Shown one piece after another: positions 33,295-44,985 of a stretch of DNA of 64,000 bases (position 1 is the stretch's first letter; each line of letters opens with the position of its first letter). Source of the DNA: Botryosphaeria dothidea (taxonomy: Eukaryota; Ascomycota; Dothideomycetes; Botryosphaeriales; Botryosphaeriaceae); contig WWBZ02000073.1 of assembly GCA_011503125.2 (NCBI GenBank), forward strand, positions 1,116,001-1,180,000, written 5' to 3'. Position numbers and translations under genes: made by a program. Under the pieces are notes generated by a model. That model saw only the letters and a program-made list of their open reading frames with translations, did no database searches and was not told where the DNA came from.

Positions 33295-34202
33295 TTTGGA
33301 AACCGAAGCAGCTTCTCGCAAGTACCGCAAGGCTACAACAATATAGAGCGACTGTTGAGGGCCAGTAACGAGAGGTACCGGCTATCTCCACAACCCCATG
33401 GTTCAGAGGATATGTGAACCAGCAATTTATAGCCTGGCCACCGGAGGTAAGTACTGGTGCCATGGTCCGCATTATGCTCTATCCCCATCTTTCTATTGTC
33501 ACTATACATGCCAAGGTCAGTGGGTTAGGGAGCTATACACAACTGCCTAAACAGGCCAAGCGAGGCCTGTCTCCAGCGCTTGGCCAAGAGGTTTTCCCCA
33601 ACGTGCAAACTCGTGAGGACCGGAGAAGCTGCCTTAAGAGGCTTGGAGGCCTGGCTCTACTTGTCCTCGACCCTCTAAGCATGAATTCTCAAGCGCTTAC
33701 GCAGGCACCGTCACGAACTCTTGGACAGATCTCTCCGATGCACTTGCTCTCCAATCCAATCGCTTCGTCCGATACGTGTGCCCCGGGTATTATGAAGCAT
33801 CAGTGTGCTCAAAGTACCCTGGCATTGCTAAAATTCTTTCTCTGCTATTCTTCTTTCTGTCAATGCTTCCGAGGGCCTTTCAGCGGTGTGAACGTGAATC
33901 AGAAACTCTGAAAACACATGAGAACAATTGCAAGGGGTTCGGAAAGAGCGGGTGCAGTGCCTGGCACCAGGATAACTAAAGCACTGACTACTCAGGCGTT
34001 ACCGCAATCAATACAACTCGGTGCCCTAACGGACCTTTTAGCTCTGTGTGAATCAATTGGATGCGCCGAACACGCCACATAACTCAGATATATTCATCCC
34101 AAGATGTGCTGGCAAGTTGCACATGTCTCTATCTCTCCAGGGAGGTGGTTCGGTAGGATCCAGCAGTCGGTTTCCAGCGGGTGGGCTGATACAGAGGTGT
34201 CC

Positions 34203-34400
34203 TTCAGCCGACGGTCAGCGACGATGGATTTCAAAAAAAAATCACTTCATGGGGAGTTGAAGTATTCGTCCAGACGCAAGTGGAATTTATTTCTGGTGTC
34301 AATGGTGTTCAGATGAATGCTTCGAGTTCCCATGGCAGTCTTGATCTGCGTCTGTCCATGAGAACATCGCACACGACGCTGGCCGTCAGCTACTGCCGCT
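34203..34400 (+). repeat. Dispersed repeat, copy 2 of 5 (best preserved)
   Basis: Contains the core GTATTCGTCCAGACGCAAG; bases 34259-34282 are identical over 24 bp to 53241-53264. The 47 bases after the core align without gaps to that copy at roughly two-thirds identity. The left flank TCAGCCGACGGTCAGCGACG aligns to copy 5, and CATGGGGAGTTG matches copy 3. Confidence 0.75.
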
Positions 34401-35902
34401 GCATATTAAGGTTACTGTCGGCACTCACAAAGAAGGTAAATACGGAGTGCTGAGAAGCTGATGGATAATATCCATTGCATCTCCCATCCCAACCTTCTGG
34501 AAAACGGCATTCTGGGGTATGTTACACATTCTGGAAGGCCTGCCCAAATCGTATAGATGTGTGAGTAATCGCAGCATGCGGGGTGGAAAATCTATACAGA
34601 AGCCGGGCCGCGCTTGCAGCAGGCAGATGCAATCAACTTCCTATTCCAGACGCATCGCCGGCCCTCTTGCTTCGCGCGTGGGCATTGGAACAAATGTATC
34701 TATCACTTTTCTCTTCCACGCAGACCAGCCGATACCCGAACGTTTTATCCACGAATGCCGAGGCCATAAACAAGACGGCGTTTTGTTCCGTGGGGGCAGC
34801 AGCGCTAAACGTAGTTCAGCAGCACACACAGCCAGCCTCGTTCAACAAGACACGCAATGGCGTGTTAGCACTTCAACCTGCGGGATCGACGATCCCGTGG
34901 GAATGTCGCGCCTCTCCTTCCCCTCCGAAAGATCAGAAGAGGGAAAATCCAAGAGCCACTCGCATCCATACAGGCTCGAGTTTCCTGCATGCAGGCACCA
35001 GACACACGCGGCAGCACAAGACGCACAAAACACCACCAATCCCGTCGTGGCAACGGGCATCGAGATCGACCTTGTCGGGAAGGCAGGGTAAGAATGATCA
35101 GCAATGTTTTGGCTGCCCCGCACCACCCTCACGCCTTTTCTCGCATTCTGGTTCTGGTACCTTATTAGTCCGCACCCAAAGAAAAGAATATCCCTGGCGC
35201 CGGATCCCTTGAGACCCTCCCGTACCTATGAACACCACCCCGCACCAGAGAGCTATTCTGGACTCGGCAGTCAACGCCGAGCGCAGCCAGAAAAGAAACA
35301 ACAGCTCGGTCTCCTCGTGCGCTTCCCTTTTAGCGACGCTGCCGCCGCCGCCGTCGTCTGATGAGCGTCGGACACATGCATGTACTTTCGGGTGTGCCTG
35401 ACCATGCCCGTTCATCAAACCAAATGATGTGCTCGCGCTTCGCAACAAGCCGGGGCGGGGGGGAACTTGTCAGCAGCTGACGAAAATCTCCATTTCTCAG
35501 ACACGCAGCTGAGCCAAAAAAAAAACATAGCAGAAGAAGGAACCCTGATCCCGTATTTCCCCTTCACAGTCTCGCCTCATCATCGCCCCATCTCCCCAAA
35601 AAGCAGACCGTAGCTGAACTCTGCCCTCCCTCCCCTTCCATGTGTGACAGAAGATGCTCCGCCTCCCGCGGTCCATATTTCCCTCCCCGTTGCATTATCC
35701 CGTTCCTGTGTTATTATCGCACAGCATTTCCTGAATCTCACGCTCGCGCTCTCTCTGTCTCTCACTCTCTCGACTTTGGTAATGCACTCATCACGCCGAG
35801 ATTACGAGGTCTTGTAGACAAGCGGTAGGCGCGATAATTTACGGCATGCTGGCAGTCCCCTCTTAGCGGCAGCACGGGACGATGATGCGCATGCCTTAGC
35901 AC

Positions 35903-35926
35903 ACGTACATACGTATGTACATACGT
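35903..35926. repeat. Overlapping perfect palindromes
   Basis: GTACATACGTATGTAC (35905-35920) and ACGTATGTACATACGT (35911-35926) are each perfect 16-bp palindromes sharing ten bases. This alternating ACGT/ACAT block could extrude a small cruciform or bind a dimeric factor. No gene lies within 1 kb. Confidence 0.7.
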
Positions 35927-36348
35927 GCACGCGTAATAATGCCTGCGCCGGTCGACGTGTGCGTGCCGGCTGGGCGGCCTTGCCACCCCTCTTCTTTCCC
36001 AGCTTTGGGTTACACGGCATCGGTGAGGATTTTCTCTTCTCGGCTGAAAGAAAACCGTGAGTGGCGGAGGAGAGGGGAGAGGGCGGGCGGGTAGGCAGGA
36101 ATTGGAATTCCGCTGATTTGCTTGTTCGAGGCGCTTTTTCGATGTTCGGGCACTGAAAAAACATGTCGGAGGTTAGAGAAACATACGAAGGGTCCTGGGG
36201 TTCCGGGTGGTGGCTGGGAGAGAAACGCGGATCCGGTTGTGTTTATGCGGGTGGGATGAGGGCAATGGTTCATGCAGGAACGGTGTCTTCCGAATGAAGA
36301 GCTGTTCTGCGTTAGCTTTCAACCAGGTTCAAAGTCCATGGGGAGTTG

Positions 36349-36470
36349 GGCCATTCATCCGGACGCAAGTGTTGTACATTTCCCATGACGCTGGACGACT
36401 GCTTCGACTCCCTGTGGCAGTCCTGTCTGACTTCTCCATCAGTATCGCATTCGGTGCTAACAGTTAACTG
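36349..36470 (+). repeat. Dispersed repeat, copy 3 of 5
   Basis: Shares GGAGTTG, CATTCATCCGGACGCAAGTG, GACTGCTTCGACTCCCTGTG and GCAGTCCTG with the other copies, with a gap of about 7 bp after the core. Its right part (ATCGCATTCGGTGCTAAC) aligns to copies 2 and 5. Confidence 0.65.
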
Positions 36471-37118
36471 CAGCGCCCCTCTGTATCTCGAAACGGCGTG
36501 CGCTGCAAGCTGCACACGTGTTTTCGTAAGGGTTGCTCCGATTGCATTTATGAGACTCAATCTAGCGTACATGAGGAATGGTGCTGCCAGCGAATATTGA
36601 TTGGATCAAGATCAGCTAGCTGCATTTACAATCTAACGGTTTATTAATGGTGCGCACAGTTCCAGGAATGTGTCAAATCCGGAAAGGACAAAGCCGAGGC
36701 ATAAGTGATTCGATATGAGGCTTGCGTGGTCAATTATTATGACAGCAGAGTTCGGTTTGGTTCCTCGCCTTTGTCGCCGTGTACCACCTTCAGACGAACT
36801 CGACGCAGCTCTCATGTATCATTATTAGAGTTGGATACTGAACCCATCGGTTACATGTCCTCTGGCCTTAGTGAAAGAACCTAATTGATACTATTAGACC
36901 CAGTAGGAGGGGCGGTCTGGATCATACTTGATGAATCCAGCGAACAGAAAAGCAATCCATGGATGCAACCCTCGCCATGCAATAAACCTGTATCAGACTC
37001 CCCCACCCACAGCCGAATTTTCCTCAGCGCCAATCCAAAAATGAACCAACCGTGGCCCAAGCCCAATGAACAGTCCGTCAGGTATCGTGGACAAACAGTG
37101 AAGCAGCATCGACGTTGT

Positions 37119-37802
37119 TCAAGAGGCAAGCTCCTCCTCGGTAAGATCCCGGTGGCGGGCGATAACGTTGCGCTTGAACTCCTCGGCATCCTTGTCCCAA
37201 AGCTCGGCGGCCTGGCCATTCAGCGGGCTCGCACTGTTCTATGTGTTAGCATCATGATGTGGAGAAGAGCAGGATGACCCTCCCGCGAAGTCGTGACCTA
37301 CTTGTTCGGCTCGCCCAGCAGGCTCTGCAAGCTCAGCAGCACGGACTGCACATTGTAGATGGCGCTCCACTTCTCCTTCAGAATGTCGAGGCAGATGCGA
37401 CCGGAGAAGTCGATATTGGGGTGGTAGATGGGCGTCTTGAAAAGCACAGTCGGCGGGACGTAGGGGTAGTTCTGCGGGAACGAGAACGACAGCTTGAGCG
37501 TCAAACCGGCGTAAGGCGTGCCCTCAGGACCTTCGATGGTGCCAGTCCACTCGAGGAAATTGGACTCGTTGGGGAAGGCCGACACGCCGGGCGAGGGAGA
37601 CATCATGAGCGTCATCAGCTCGGTTTGGAGGCTGTGCGAGGAATGATCAGCTGCCATGTTTTGCGGCGGAAGATGGATGCACGGTGGTACGCTACCGCTT
37701 GGTTACATTGCCGTTGTTGGCGGGCCTGGCGGGAGTTGAGGCTTTGTTAGCCTCCGGGATGGAGTCGATGATGTTGCCAGCGGGGTTAATGGCGGAGTCC
37801 AT
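37119..37802 (-). CDS. ubc11: Ubiquitin-conjugating enzyme E2, UBE2C/Ubc11 type (APC/C partner)
   Basis: E2 enzyme that works with the anaphase-promoting complex to ubiquitinate mitotic cyclins. Exons are 37802-37696, 37631-37302 and 37233-37119, giving 183 residues (human UBE2C has 179). Exon 1 encodes the variable tail [20 protein letters not shown] and ends in NVTKR; the spliced join gives [16 protein letters not shown] as in UBE2C. The third exon is reached by an acceptor at 37234 (gaacag), giving [17 protein letters not shown]. The UBC core has the HPN motif ([20 protein letters not shown]) with catalytic Cys116. The C-terminal tail ([12 protein letters not shown]) is slightly longer than usual. 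An open frame starting at 37657 (MAADHSS) is intronic. Confidence 0.92.
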
Positions 37803-39276
37803 GGCTGAAGATGGTGTGTGGGAACGGTGTCAAAAGCGAAGTGGCGCAGGAGAATGATCCGAGCGGTCGGGAGCGAAGCAGGCACGCGGGGTTTGTACAG
37901 AGCACACGGGCAAGGTAAGGATGGAGGTTGTGGTAGGAGCAAGGAAGCGCTTTGGGGGAGGAGGGGAGGCTGGCGCTAAAGCCTTTCCCATTGTTTACGC
38001 TGAGGCTCGGACACCGGGCAACCAAGGCGGTAAGGCGATGGCCAGTGCTGCATCTCCGCGTCGCGTTCGCGTCGCGTTTTCGAGCACGCTCGGCCTAAGG
38101 CAATTAATCGTCTCCCTTCGGTCCCACTCGTCGTCATTCTCTTCTGCCATGCCCGATGCCGCTCCCCGCGAGAGCCCACCCATCTCGCGACACGACGGGC
38201 GTTTCACACAATGCCCGACGAACAAAGGTTGCCCACCGTGCTTTCCGTCCGTCCCGCATCCGTATATGACATCACTCGATCGCCAGGCACCAGCACGGTG
38301 CGGCGCGAAACAGCGGCGCTCTTCGTCTTCGTGGACTATGTTGCCGTTCCAGGGAGATGCCGGTCTCGTTATGAGTCTGGAAGAGTCTGCCAAGTGGACA
38401 ATAGAATCCCGGTCCAATCTCACATGAAGTTATCGAATACTCAGTTCTATTACCAACCCAGCAGCCGGGAGGGTAGGCTGTCCGCCGAACATGGTGCCAT
38501 GCCGGAAGACACCGGAAAGGAATCCAGTGCGTGGGTCACCAATGACTTGCGAGCCTCTCCTCACGTCCCTTCATGAAAAATCTTGCAATACATTATTTTT
38601 TAGTCATTTACAATTTGATGGAATGCACCATGCATGGGCTAGCTTCGAGTCACGGTCATAGTAACAATCGCAAAGTGTATTCCTTGCACAATCGTGGATT
38701 GGTCCGCAATAAATAAAGAGTAACAGTGTAGCCGCAATCGCCCGACTGCTATAGTTCGTAGGGTGTAAGGTGCCTGTATTCGTCTCTGCCTCAAGATCCA
38801 AGGCGCACGAAATTATAAAATGTCATCATTTTGCTCCTCAAGCAAGAACTCAACAGGATTCAATGTGTTTCTTACTAGCAATAATCAGTCATACAGAAGC
38901 CTTACTAGCCTTAGATTATAGTATGGAGTTGGAATTTCTGCATCAGGTCTCCTACGAGAGGTGCTAGGCTTGATTGAGCATGCCAAACACCACGCTCTTG
39001 TTTTGAAGACTGAAACCTATCGACCAGGATATAAACAAGTCCAGCAATTGGATTAGAGCCTGAAAAAGCAATATCCCAGTCCCTGTTAACCAAGGTGAAC
39101 TACAGTGGGCGGATCAACCCAACTATCAACAATTGACGGATAATACCATAACACATCGTTCACAACAGCAACACGATTTCAAACGATAAGAAACCGGGGT
39201 ATCATTAATACTAATCCAACAAACCGCCCTCCTCGAAAGCAATTATATCATGACCCCTCCATCCTTCTCACAATTC
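37803..39276. other. Intergenic region, AT-rich on its right half
   Basis: 1.5 kb between the Ubc11 start and the glucosyltransferase stop. Bases 38580-39240 are strikingly AT-rich compared with neighbours. No gene, RNA or certain repeat was found. Confidence 0.6.
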
Positions 39277-42200
39277 CTACGGCCTAGCGTCAGCACCGCT
39301 CCCTTCTCCTATCTTCCTCCTATGTTCCGCCTCCGCCAAACTCTGCTTCTTGACATACTCCATCACAATTTCTTCCTCCCTCCTTGCCTTCTCCTCTGCC
39401 TCCGCCTTTTCCCTGCCCTCTCTCTCACTCGCCTCAATCGCCCTCTTCAGCTCCTCATCTTCCTCTTCCTCCCGCCCCAGCACGCCCTCCTGCTGTAGGC
39501 CGCCCTGCACCAACTCCGCCGGCGGTGGCAGCACCCCGCCCCTCTCTGTAGCCGGCGACGCCAACTCCCCAATAATCGTGCTCCGATGACTCGCCAACGT
39601 CCCCGTGTCCACCTCCCCGACAGTCGGTGGGCTAGCTGGGGAGCTATCCGTATCCCACTCGCTATCGGTACCATGTTGCACTGCACGCTGGGCGCTGGTG
39701 TCGAGTCTGCTCCTCCTCAAAGCCTCCTCCAACTCGTCCGTATCCGCGGCACCACCACCATGACTGTGGCCGGAGCGCAGAGACTCCGCTTCGAGCCTAC
39801 TCTGTTCGAGCACGCGCTGCAGGACCTCCGCTTCCTCCTCTGCACTGTACTGCTCGTCCGCTTGCGGGTTGGCCTCCAATTCCTTGATGCTGTTCCGCAT
39901 GGCTCGTTCGATGAGGCGGTCCTCGTCGGGATTGCCGCGCGAGACCTCGGCGAGGGAGTTTCGAATGGCTTCCTCCAAATCTTCGTTTTCGCCCTTCTGG
40001 AGGACAGCAGCGCCAAGATTCGCATTGTATGCGTACGACTGCTGCGGCGAAAGGCCGGATGAGGATTGTGGCTGCGTGCCAGTTGGAGGAACGTAACGGT
40101 ACGAAGACTGCTGTTGCTGTTGTGAAAGTGTTGGGGGCTGGGTGGATGATACTGCAGCTGCCTCGCTCGAGTTCTCGCCCGCAGGTCTCCATCCCAAAAA
40201 CTGTTGCAGACCCAGACGGTGCTCGCAGGCTTTTTGCCTGCGCTTCTGCACGAGAACGTGGATCGCCTCCATTTCCTTTTCACCAGGGTTCCTCTTCTTC
40301 TTGACATGCGAAATGATATACCGATAGATCTCGACAATCAGTGCGCGCTCCTCGGCAGTCGATTTGTTGTATTCCTCCCAGCCCTGAGCGGTGCGGGCGG
40401 CAATGATGTAGTTCTCGATCGAAGCGCCGAAGGGCTTGCGGATTGCCATGTAGACACCCTTCATGGTGTACGCGGGAATGGCAAATGCAGCTGCACAAGG
40501 TATTAGTAGGATCCGAGAACGTTTCAGCGGCAAGTTTACTTACCGGCCTGTGGCTTGAGAGCGATTCCGGCAATTCCCCTTCCTACGCCCTTGATGAAAC
40601 CACCGGCGCCATCTTCCTTCGCACCCTTCAAAGGCTGTGTAATGATTCCAGAGATACCCTCATAGAGGCCGGTACCGAATTCCTTTACACGAGGTCAGCA
40701 CAATCAATTGAGACTGGTCACGAACTTACCTTCCCGGCGACTTTGAGACCGCTTGAGAACCCAGTAACCTTTTCGACCTGCCTTGGCTCTTCTCCGTATA
40801 ACTTGGATGTGTTGTGGAAACCTCTTTGGAGACCCAGCATGACATCCATAGGCACTTTCATTCCAGCACCAACAATCCGGCTCACGCCCTTCCCTGACTG
40901 TAAAGCACTTTCAACAGAGAAGGAGGTATGCTCGGTATCGGCGGTAGTCTTTGTGGTCTGAGAATCATCATGAGAATGCGGCGTAGATGACCTGGTCCTC
41001 GAATTTGATCGGCTCCGCGAACGGCCTAAAGCCGCTCCAAGAGATGACCTATGACTATGACCACATGTGCTCCCGGATTTGACGGAGCCCTGCAGGGACG
41101 TGTTCGCTCTCTCATGGAGCTCTGAGTAGTTCTCGGTCACTGAGACTTGCGGACCATCGGAATGCCGAGGCGTAGATGTACCCGAAGCGGATGATCCAGG
41201 AGTGAGCGGTCCCCTATCGTCTGTACTATTCCTGGCACTGCCCGAGCATTCCCCGGCACTTGCACCAGGAGTTTGGGGATTAGAACCGGACCTGGAATGA
41301 GTCTTGTTGCTTTTGGTATCGGGGTGGATGCGTAGTGCTTTCAGAGTTTCCACAGGGAGATCTGCAACGCCCATCATCATAGAGGTTACGGTGCCCATTA
41401 CAGCGCTAGTAACACCAGTAACAGGATCCCAGGGCCCTGCGTCCGGTTCATATTCACGAGGCCGGTAGCTAATTTAAATGTAAGTAATGCTTTGGATAAA
41501 TGGAGACTCATGACTTACAGTTTAAGATCAGAGAAGCTAATTATGTTCTCGTTCGCGAGTACGACGGCTGCCAAAGCGCTGAGGCGGATCTTTGTTCGTT
41601 TCACTCTCCACACAGCAGCACGATTAGGGATGACTGAACACCGAAGCTCGTCTACCTTCAGCTGCTGATGGAAGCTTTGCGCGCCTACATCGCAGCCTTT
41701 CTCTTGATTGATCTTAGCCGCCAGTTCATGCGCCCGCTCTTGTGATGTTGGTTTGAGAGCGTGTTGAATCGCTTCTGCTAGATTTTCCGAGGTGAGTTGC
41801 TTATACGGGATAGGTTCTGGTCCAGCGCCTGCTCTTGCTACCATGGAACCCCAGAAAGGCTGGTCGCCGAAGAACGGAACGACCACTGTCGGCTTGCCAC
41901 AAGCAATACCAGCAGAAGTTGTGCCTGCACCACCATGGTGAACCACACAAGAAACGTGCTTGAAGAGCCAGTCGTGAGGCACATTACCAAGCATGAAAAC
42001 TCCTTCAGGAACACCAATCTGGTCAGCACCGAAGCCTCCCCAGCCTTTGCTGACGAGTGCTCGGACGCCGGCTTTTTTGACCGCTTCAAAAATAAGCTTA
42101 GTCATGCCGTTTGGATCGTCCACGACTATACTTCCGAAACCAATATAGACTGGAGGCGGGCCTGCTTCCAGGAAAGCGGCCAGCTCAGGCTCGGGTGTGT

Positions 42201-43679
42201 AGTTCGATGCCAAGGATAGGAAATAAAATCCTGAAATCGAGAGGAAGTTACCCCAATCTCGAGGTTTCGGGATTAACGCTGGGGACCAACAGTAGGTGTA
42301 TGGAACACGCATGCGATGAAGCATTCCAGGGGCTGCCATCGAGCTCACTGCTTCTAGGTGAAGGGTCCGCTGTCTGAAACGATTGATAATGTCACCAAGA
42401 CCTTGCCAGGTCAACATATCAACAAGGGCGTATGACAAGTAGTTGGTAAGTGAGGAATCGGCATTTGTCGACTGGATATTGGCAAGTGGATGAGGGAAGG
42501 CCTGTGTAGGTGACCAGGGCATACTGCTTCAGGTTAGCTCTTTGCTCTTTTGACGCAGGATATTTACTTCGTACGTGAACATCATATGCAATGGTATGCC
42601 GAGCTTCTCAGCGCAGTGAACGTGAGAAAAGCTGGGGGGATTGGCGATGATGGCATCAGCCACGAATGGTCGCCCAGTTGTGTTCGCCGGAACCTGCGGG
42701 TCGTAGTTGGGGCTGTTCACCCAGGCTTCGGTCCGCTGCTCAGAATCAACACCGAAACCATCTCCGGATTCGATGCAGGATCTCCAGCAGCCTTCAATGA
42801 TCTCGGCAATGCCTTTCCGGCGCTTGCCAACGTCACCATTCCGTAGCGTATCGAATCCGGGCATGAGGCCCGGGTTCTTGACCATAAATGCCATGAGTTC
42901 GGCTGGGTCGCCGCCAATGCTGAAAAATTCCAGACCATTCTCCTCCACGAATTTTTTGAAGGTGGGATGCGTAGCCAAACGGACCCTGTGGCCATAAGTT
43001 TCCATGAGCACCTTTCCCAACGCAACGAAAGGCTGCACATCTCCACGAGACCCCACAACATGTATGACCACGTTCAACGGTGGCGGTGGCTCTTTTCCAG
43101 GTTCGCCTCCGAGCGAAGGGGGAATGTAGGGAGCTGGGAGGGCTGGCTCTCGGGCGACTGCATCGACCTGGCTCCGCAGAGCAGGCATCAGCAGTGAGGA
43201 CAGGCGACGGTTCTTCTGGTCGATATGGATATTGACACGGCCGTCATCTACAGCGTATGGTTAGGTTCTTTCGTGCTCTAACATGAAGTACCTTGGGAAC
43301 TGACCAGCCACGCTTGCGCGTGTCCCCAGTTCTCCATCTTCGGCTATGTTTCCAAGGGTCTCGCTGTACGAAGGCGGTGGCTCGGCGGGAATGGTGTCGG
43401 CAAGGCTTTGGGGATCTTGGTTCTGTTGCGTTTGGTGGGATCTGTGGTGTATTAGCTTCCGGACTCTCTTCAGGTGGCCCAGGGACCATACGAGCCGCTC
43501 GGGTTCTCTGCAGCCGCCGAACCGGCAGGCGCAGCGGACGAGGAGTCGTTCTGGGTGTTCTGGCGAGAGCGGTGCTGGTTGTCACGTTCGGCAGCTGCGA
43601 TGGCTTCAGCAGCCTGGCTGAGCGGGTTTGGCTCTGCGGCAGCAGCCCGCGAGTCGCCAGGCGGCGGGGCAGAAGCCAT
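39277..43679 (-). CDS. Sterol 3-beta-glucosyltransferase-like protein with VPS13/ATG2-C-like segment and C-terminal UIM-like array
   Basis: UDP-sugar-dependent enzyme of the Atg26/UGT51 group (GT1, GT28 fold) predicted to glucosylate sterols at membranes. Proposed exons are 43679-43487, 43415-43305, 43247-42575, 42523-41519, 41468-40730, 40682-40544 and 40490-39277, giving 1357 residues. The first junction is uncertain because its splice sites are weak; the others are typical. The GT N-domain begins near residue 160 (VVIHVVGSRGDVQPFVALG); the sugar-donor site is at about 518-548 (VVHHGGAGTTSAG, FFGDQPFWG). GRAM and PH domains of classical Atg26 are missing. Residues 890-953 carry GISGIITQPLKGAKEDGAGG and FIKGVGRGIAGIALKP, like VPS13/ATG2 C-terminal helices. 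Residues 1121-1341 hold four clear and two weak UIM-like helices, for example DLEEAIRNSLAEV and DELEEALRRSRLD. Confidence 0.87.
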
Positions 43680-44985
43680 GGTGGATGGGGTGGTCAGGTA
43701 TTGCGCTCAGCGAGGTTGCAGAATCATGGATAGCGAACACAGCGGCGGCGGTTGAAGAGAGGCTGAATGAGCTGCCTGAGTCAAGGCGCAGCAGAAAATA
43801 TACAGCTGGAGCGCGAGGGTCTTAAGGTCGGTGCCGCTGCGACGTGGCGGTGCAAGCTTGATCCCCGCGTCAATGGCTGAGTTTCAACTACCTAGCGCAC
43901 AGAGAGCCGGTTTTGACCCGGGGGGCCCTTACAGGTTGTTCGCACCCACATGTGATGCAGTCGCTGATCCGCAAAGAAGCACGGCTGGCCACTGACGAGC
44001 GCTGCTGCTTCCAGGCGCGTGGGAGGACAGTGAGGGTGCCGCAAAACGTCATCCAGTGCACATCTCAGCCCTCGCACCGTGCGCTCGGCCGCCATTCGTT
44101 CTGTCTTCCACGCCGACCCAGAGACCCCATCACCCGATGCCGAGCCCTGACTTCACCTCCGCCAACGCTCACTCGCGCTCCCGAACACTGCCGCCGCCCG
44201 TAGCCTCGTTATCCGGAGTCTGGTCCGTGTCCGTGTCCTTGTCCTTGTCCTTGTCCTTGCCCATTGCCTTGCCCATGCTCATATGTACATACACGAGAGA
44301 ACGCGCAGTCGCGACTTCAGGCAACAGCAATGTTCTCTTGGGTTGTCGTCTGTTTCTCAGTCTCATGCGTTCGAATATCTAATGAAGTTGGCCACCACGC
44401 TCAATATGGGCGGAGTGATCATGCAGCTTTTTCATGCATGTTTGAGTCAACCTACTTCAACGCCACTACAGGCATTCTACCACCTTCGTCGGCGGGACCG
44501 GCCGGATGCCTGTAATCCGCTGCTCTGACGTTTGGGAATCTCCCACGGACCCGCCCGTTGCGCCTCGAGTATCATGGCCCACATGATACTGGACCCCGTG
44601 CTTTCAGGATGCCGCGCCGCCAACGGATGACCAATCTCCCTGCTGACCGAACTTGTACATGGCCTTCTGTATTCCGCGCAATCTGTAGAATTCTGGCCAG
44701 TCGTCTTTCTCAATGGTGGTTGAGATATGCTCCTCCACGGCAATGCCAGCGAAGAGGGCCGATTTGATGGTTCGACGAAAGATTTGGCTCTTCTCGAGGG
44801 CCAGAGAGTGAGTGGGTTGTCTCTTAATACCATGCCATATTTACAGTCTCCAGACACTTTATGTATTTTATTCATATCCGCTTCTTCAACATCACGTACC
44901 GGTGTTTCCTTCTGATTAGTCTAATGACGCCTCTCGCCTTCTTACATGCGCGTACAACTATTCTATCGACTCATACAATCAATAT
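43680..44985. other. Intergenic: glucosyltransferase promoter and permease 3' flank
   Basis: 1.3 kb. It holds a hexamer repeat at 44224-44259 and a weak TATA-like TATATTTT (minus strand, 43796-43803), about 120 bp upstream of the glucosyltransferase ATG. No gene was recognised. Confidence 0.6.
44224..44259 (+). repeat. Hexanucleotide tandem repeat
   Basis: Six units: two of TCCGTG followed by four of TCCTTG, with decayed units continuing to about 44278. Read on the minus strand it would give a Lys-Asp repeat, but that frame is short and has no context of a gene. Confidence 0.85.

Larger units (their letters stand above)
33295..37118. other. Gene-poor region with two repeat copies
   Basis: 3.8 kb between the CE5 start and the Ubc11 stop. 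It contains dispersed-repeat copies at 34203-34400 and 36349-36470, a CT-rich tract near 35740, overlapping palindromes at 35903-35926 and AT-rich DNA at 36590-36900. Open frames up to 209 codons overlap on both strands and lack family likeness. Confidence 0.6.

Noticed and set aside
34519..35212. Two overlapping plus-strand frames of 190 and 209 codons
   Set aside because: Different phases of the same DNA, neither with protein-like conservation patterns.
37632..37657. Alternative Ubc11 start (MAADHSSHS)
   Set aside because: It lies inside the first intron; splicing from exon 1 gives the conserved NVTKRLQTEL join of UBE2C.
44169..44366. 65-codon minus-strand frame with a Lys-Asp repeat
   Set aside because: The repeat is simply the translated TCCTTG hexamer; no gene context.
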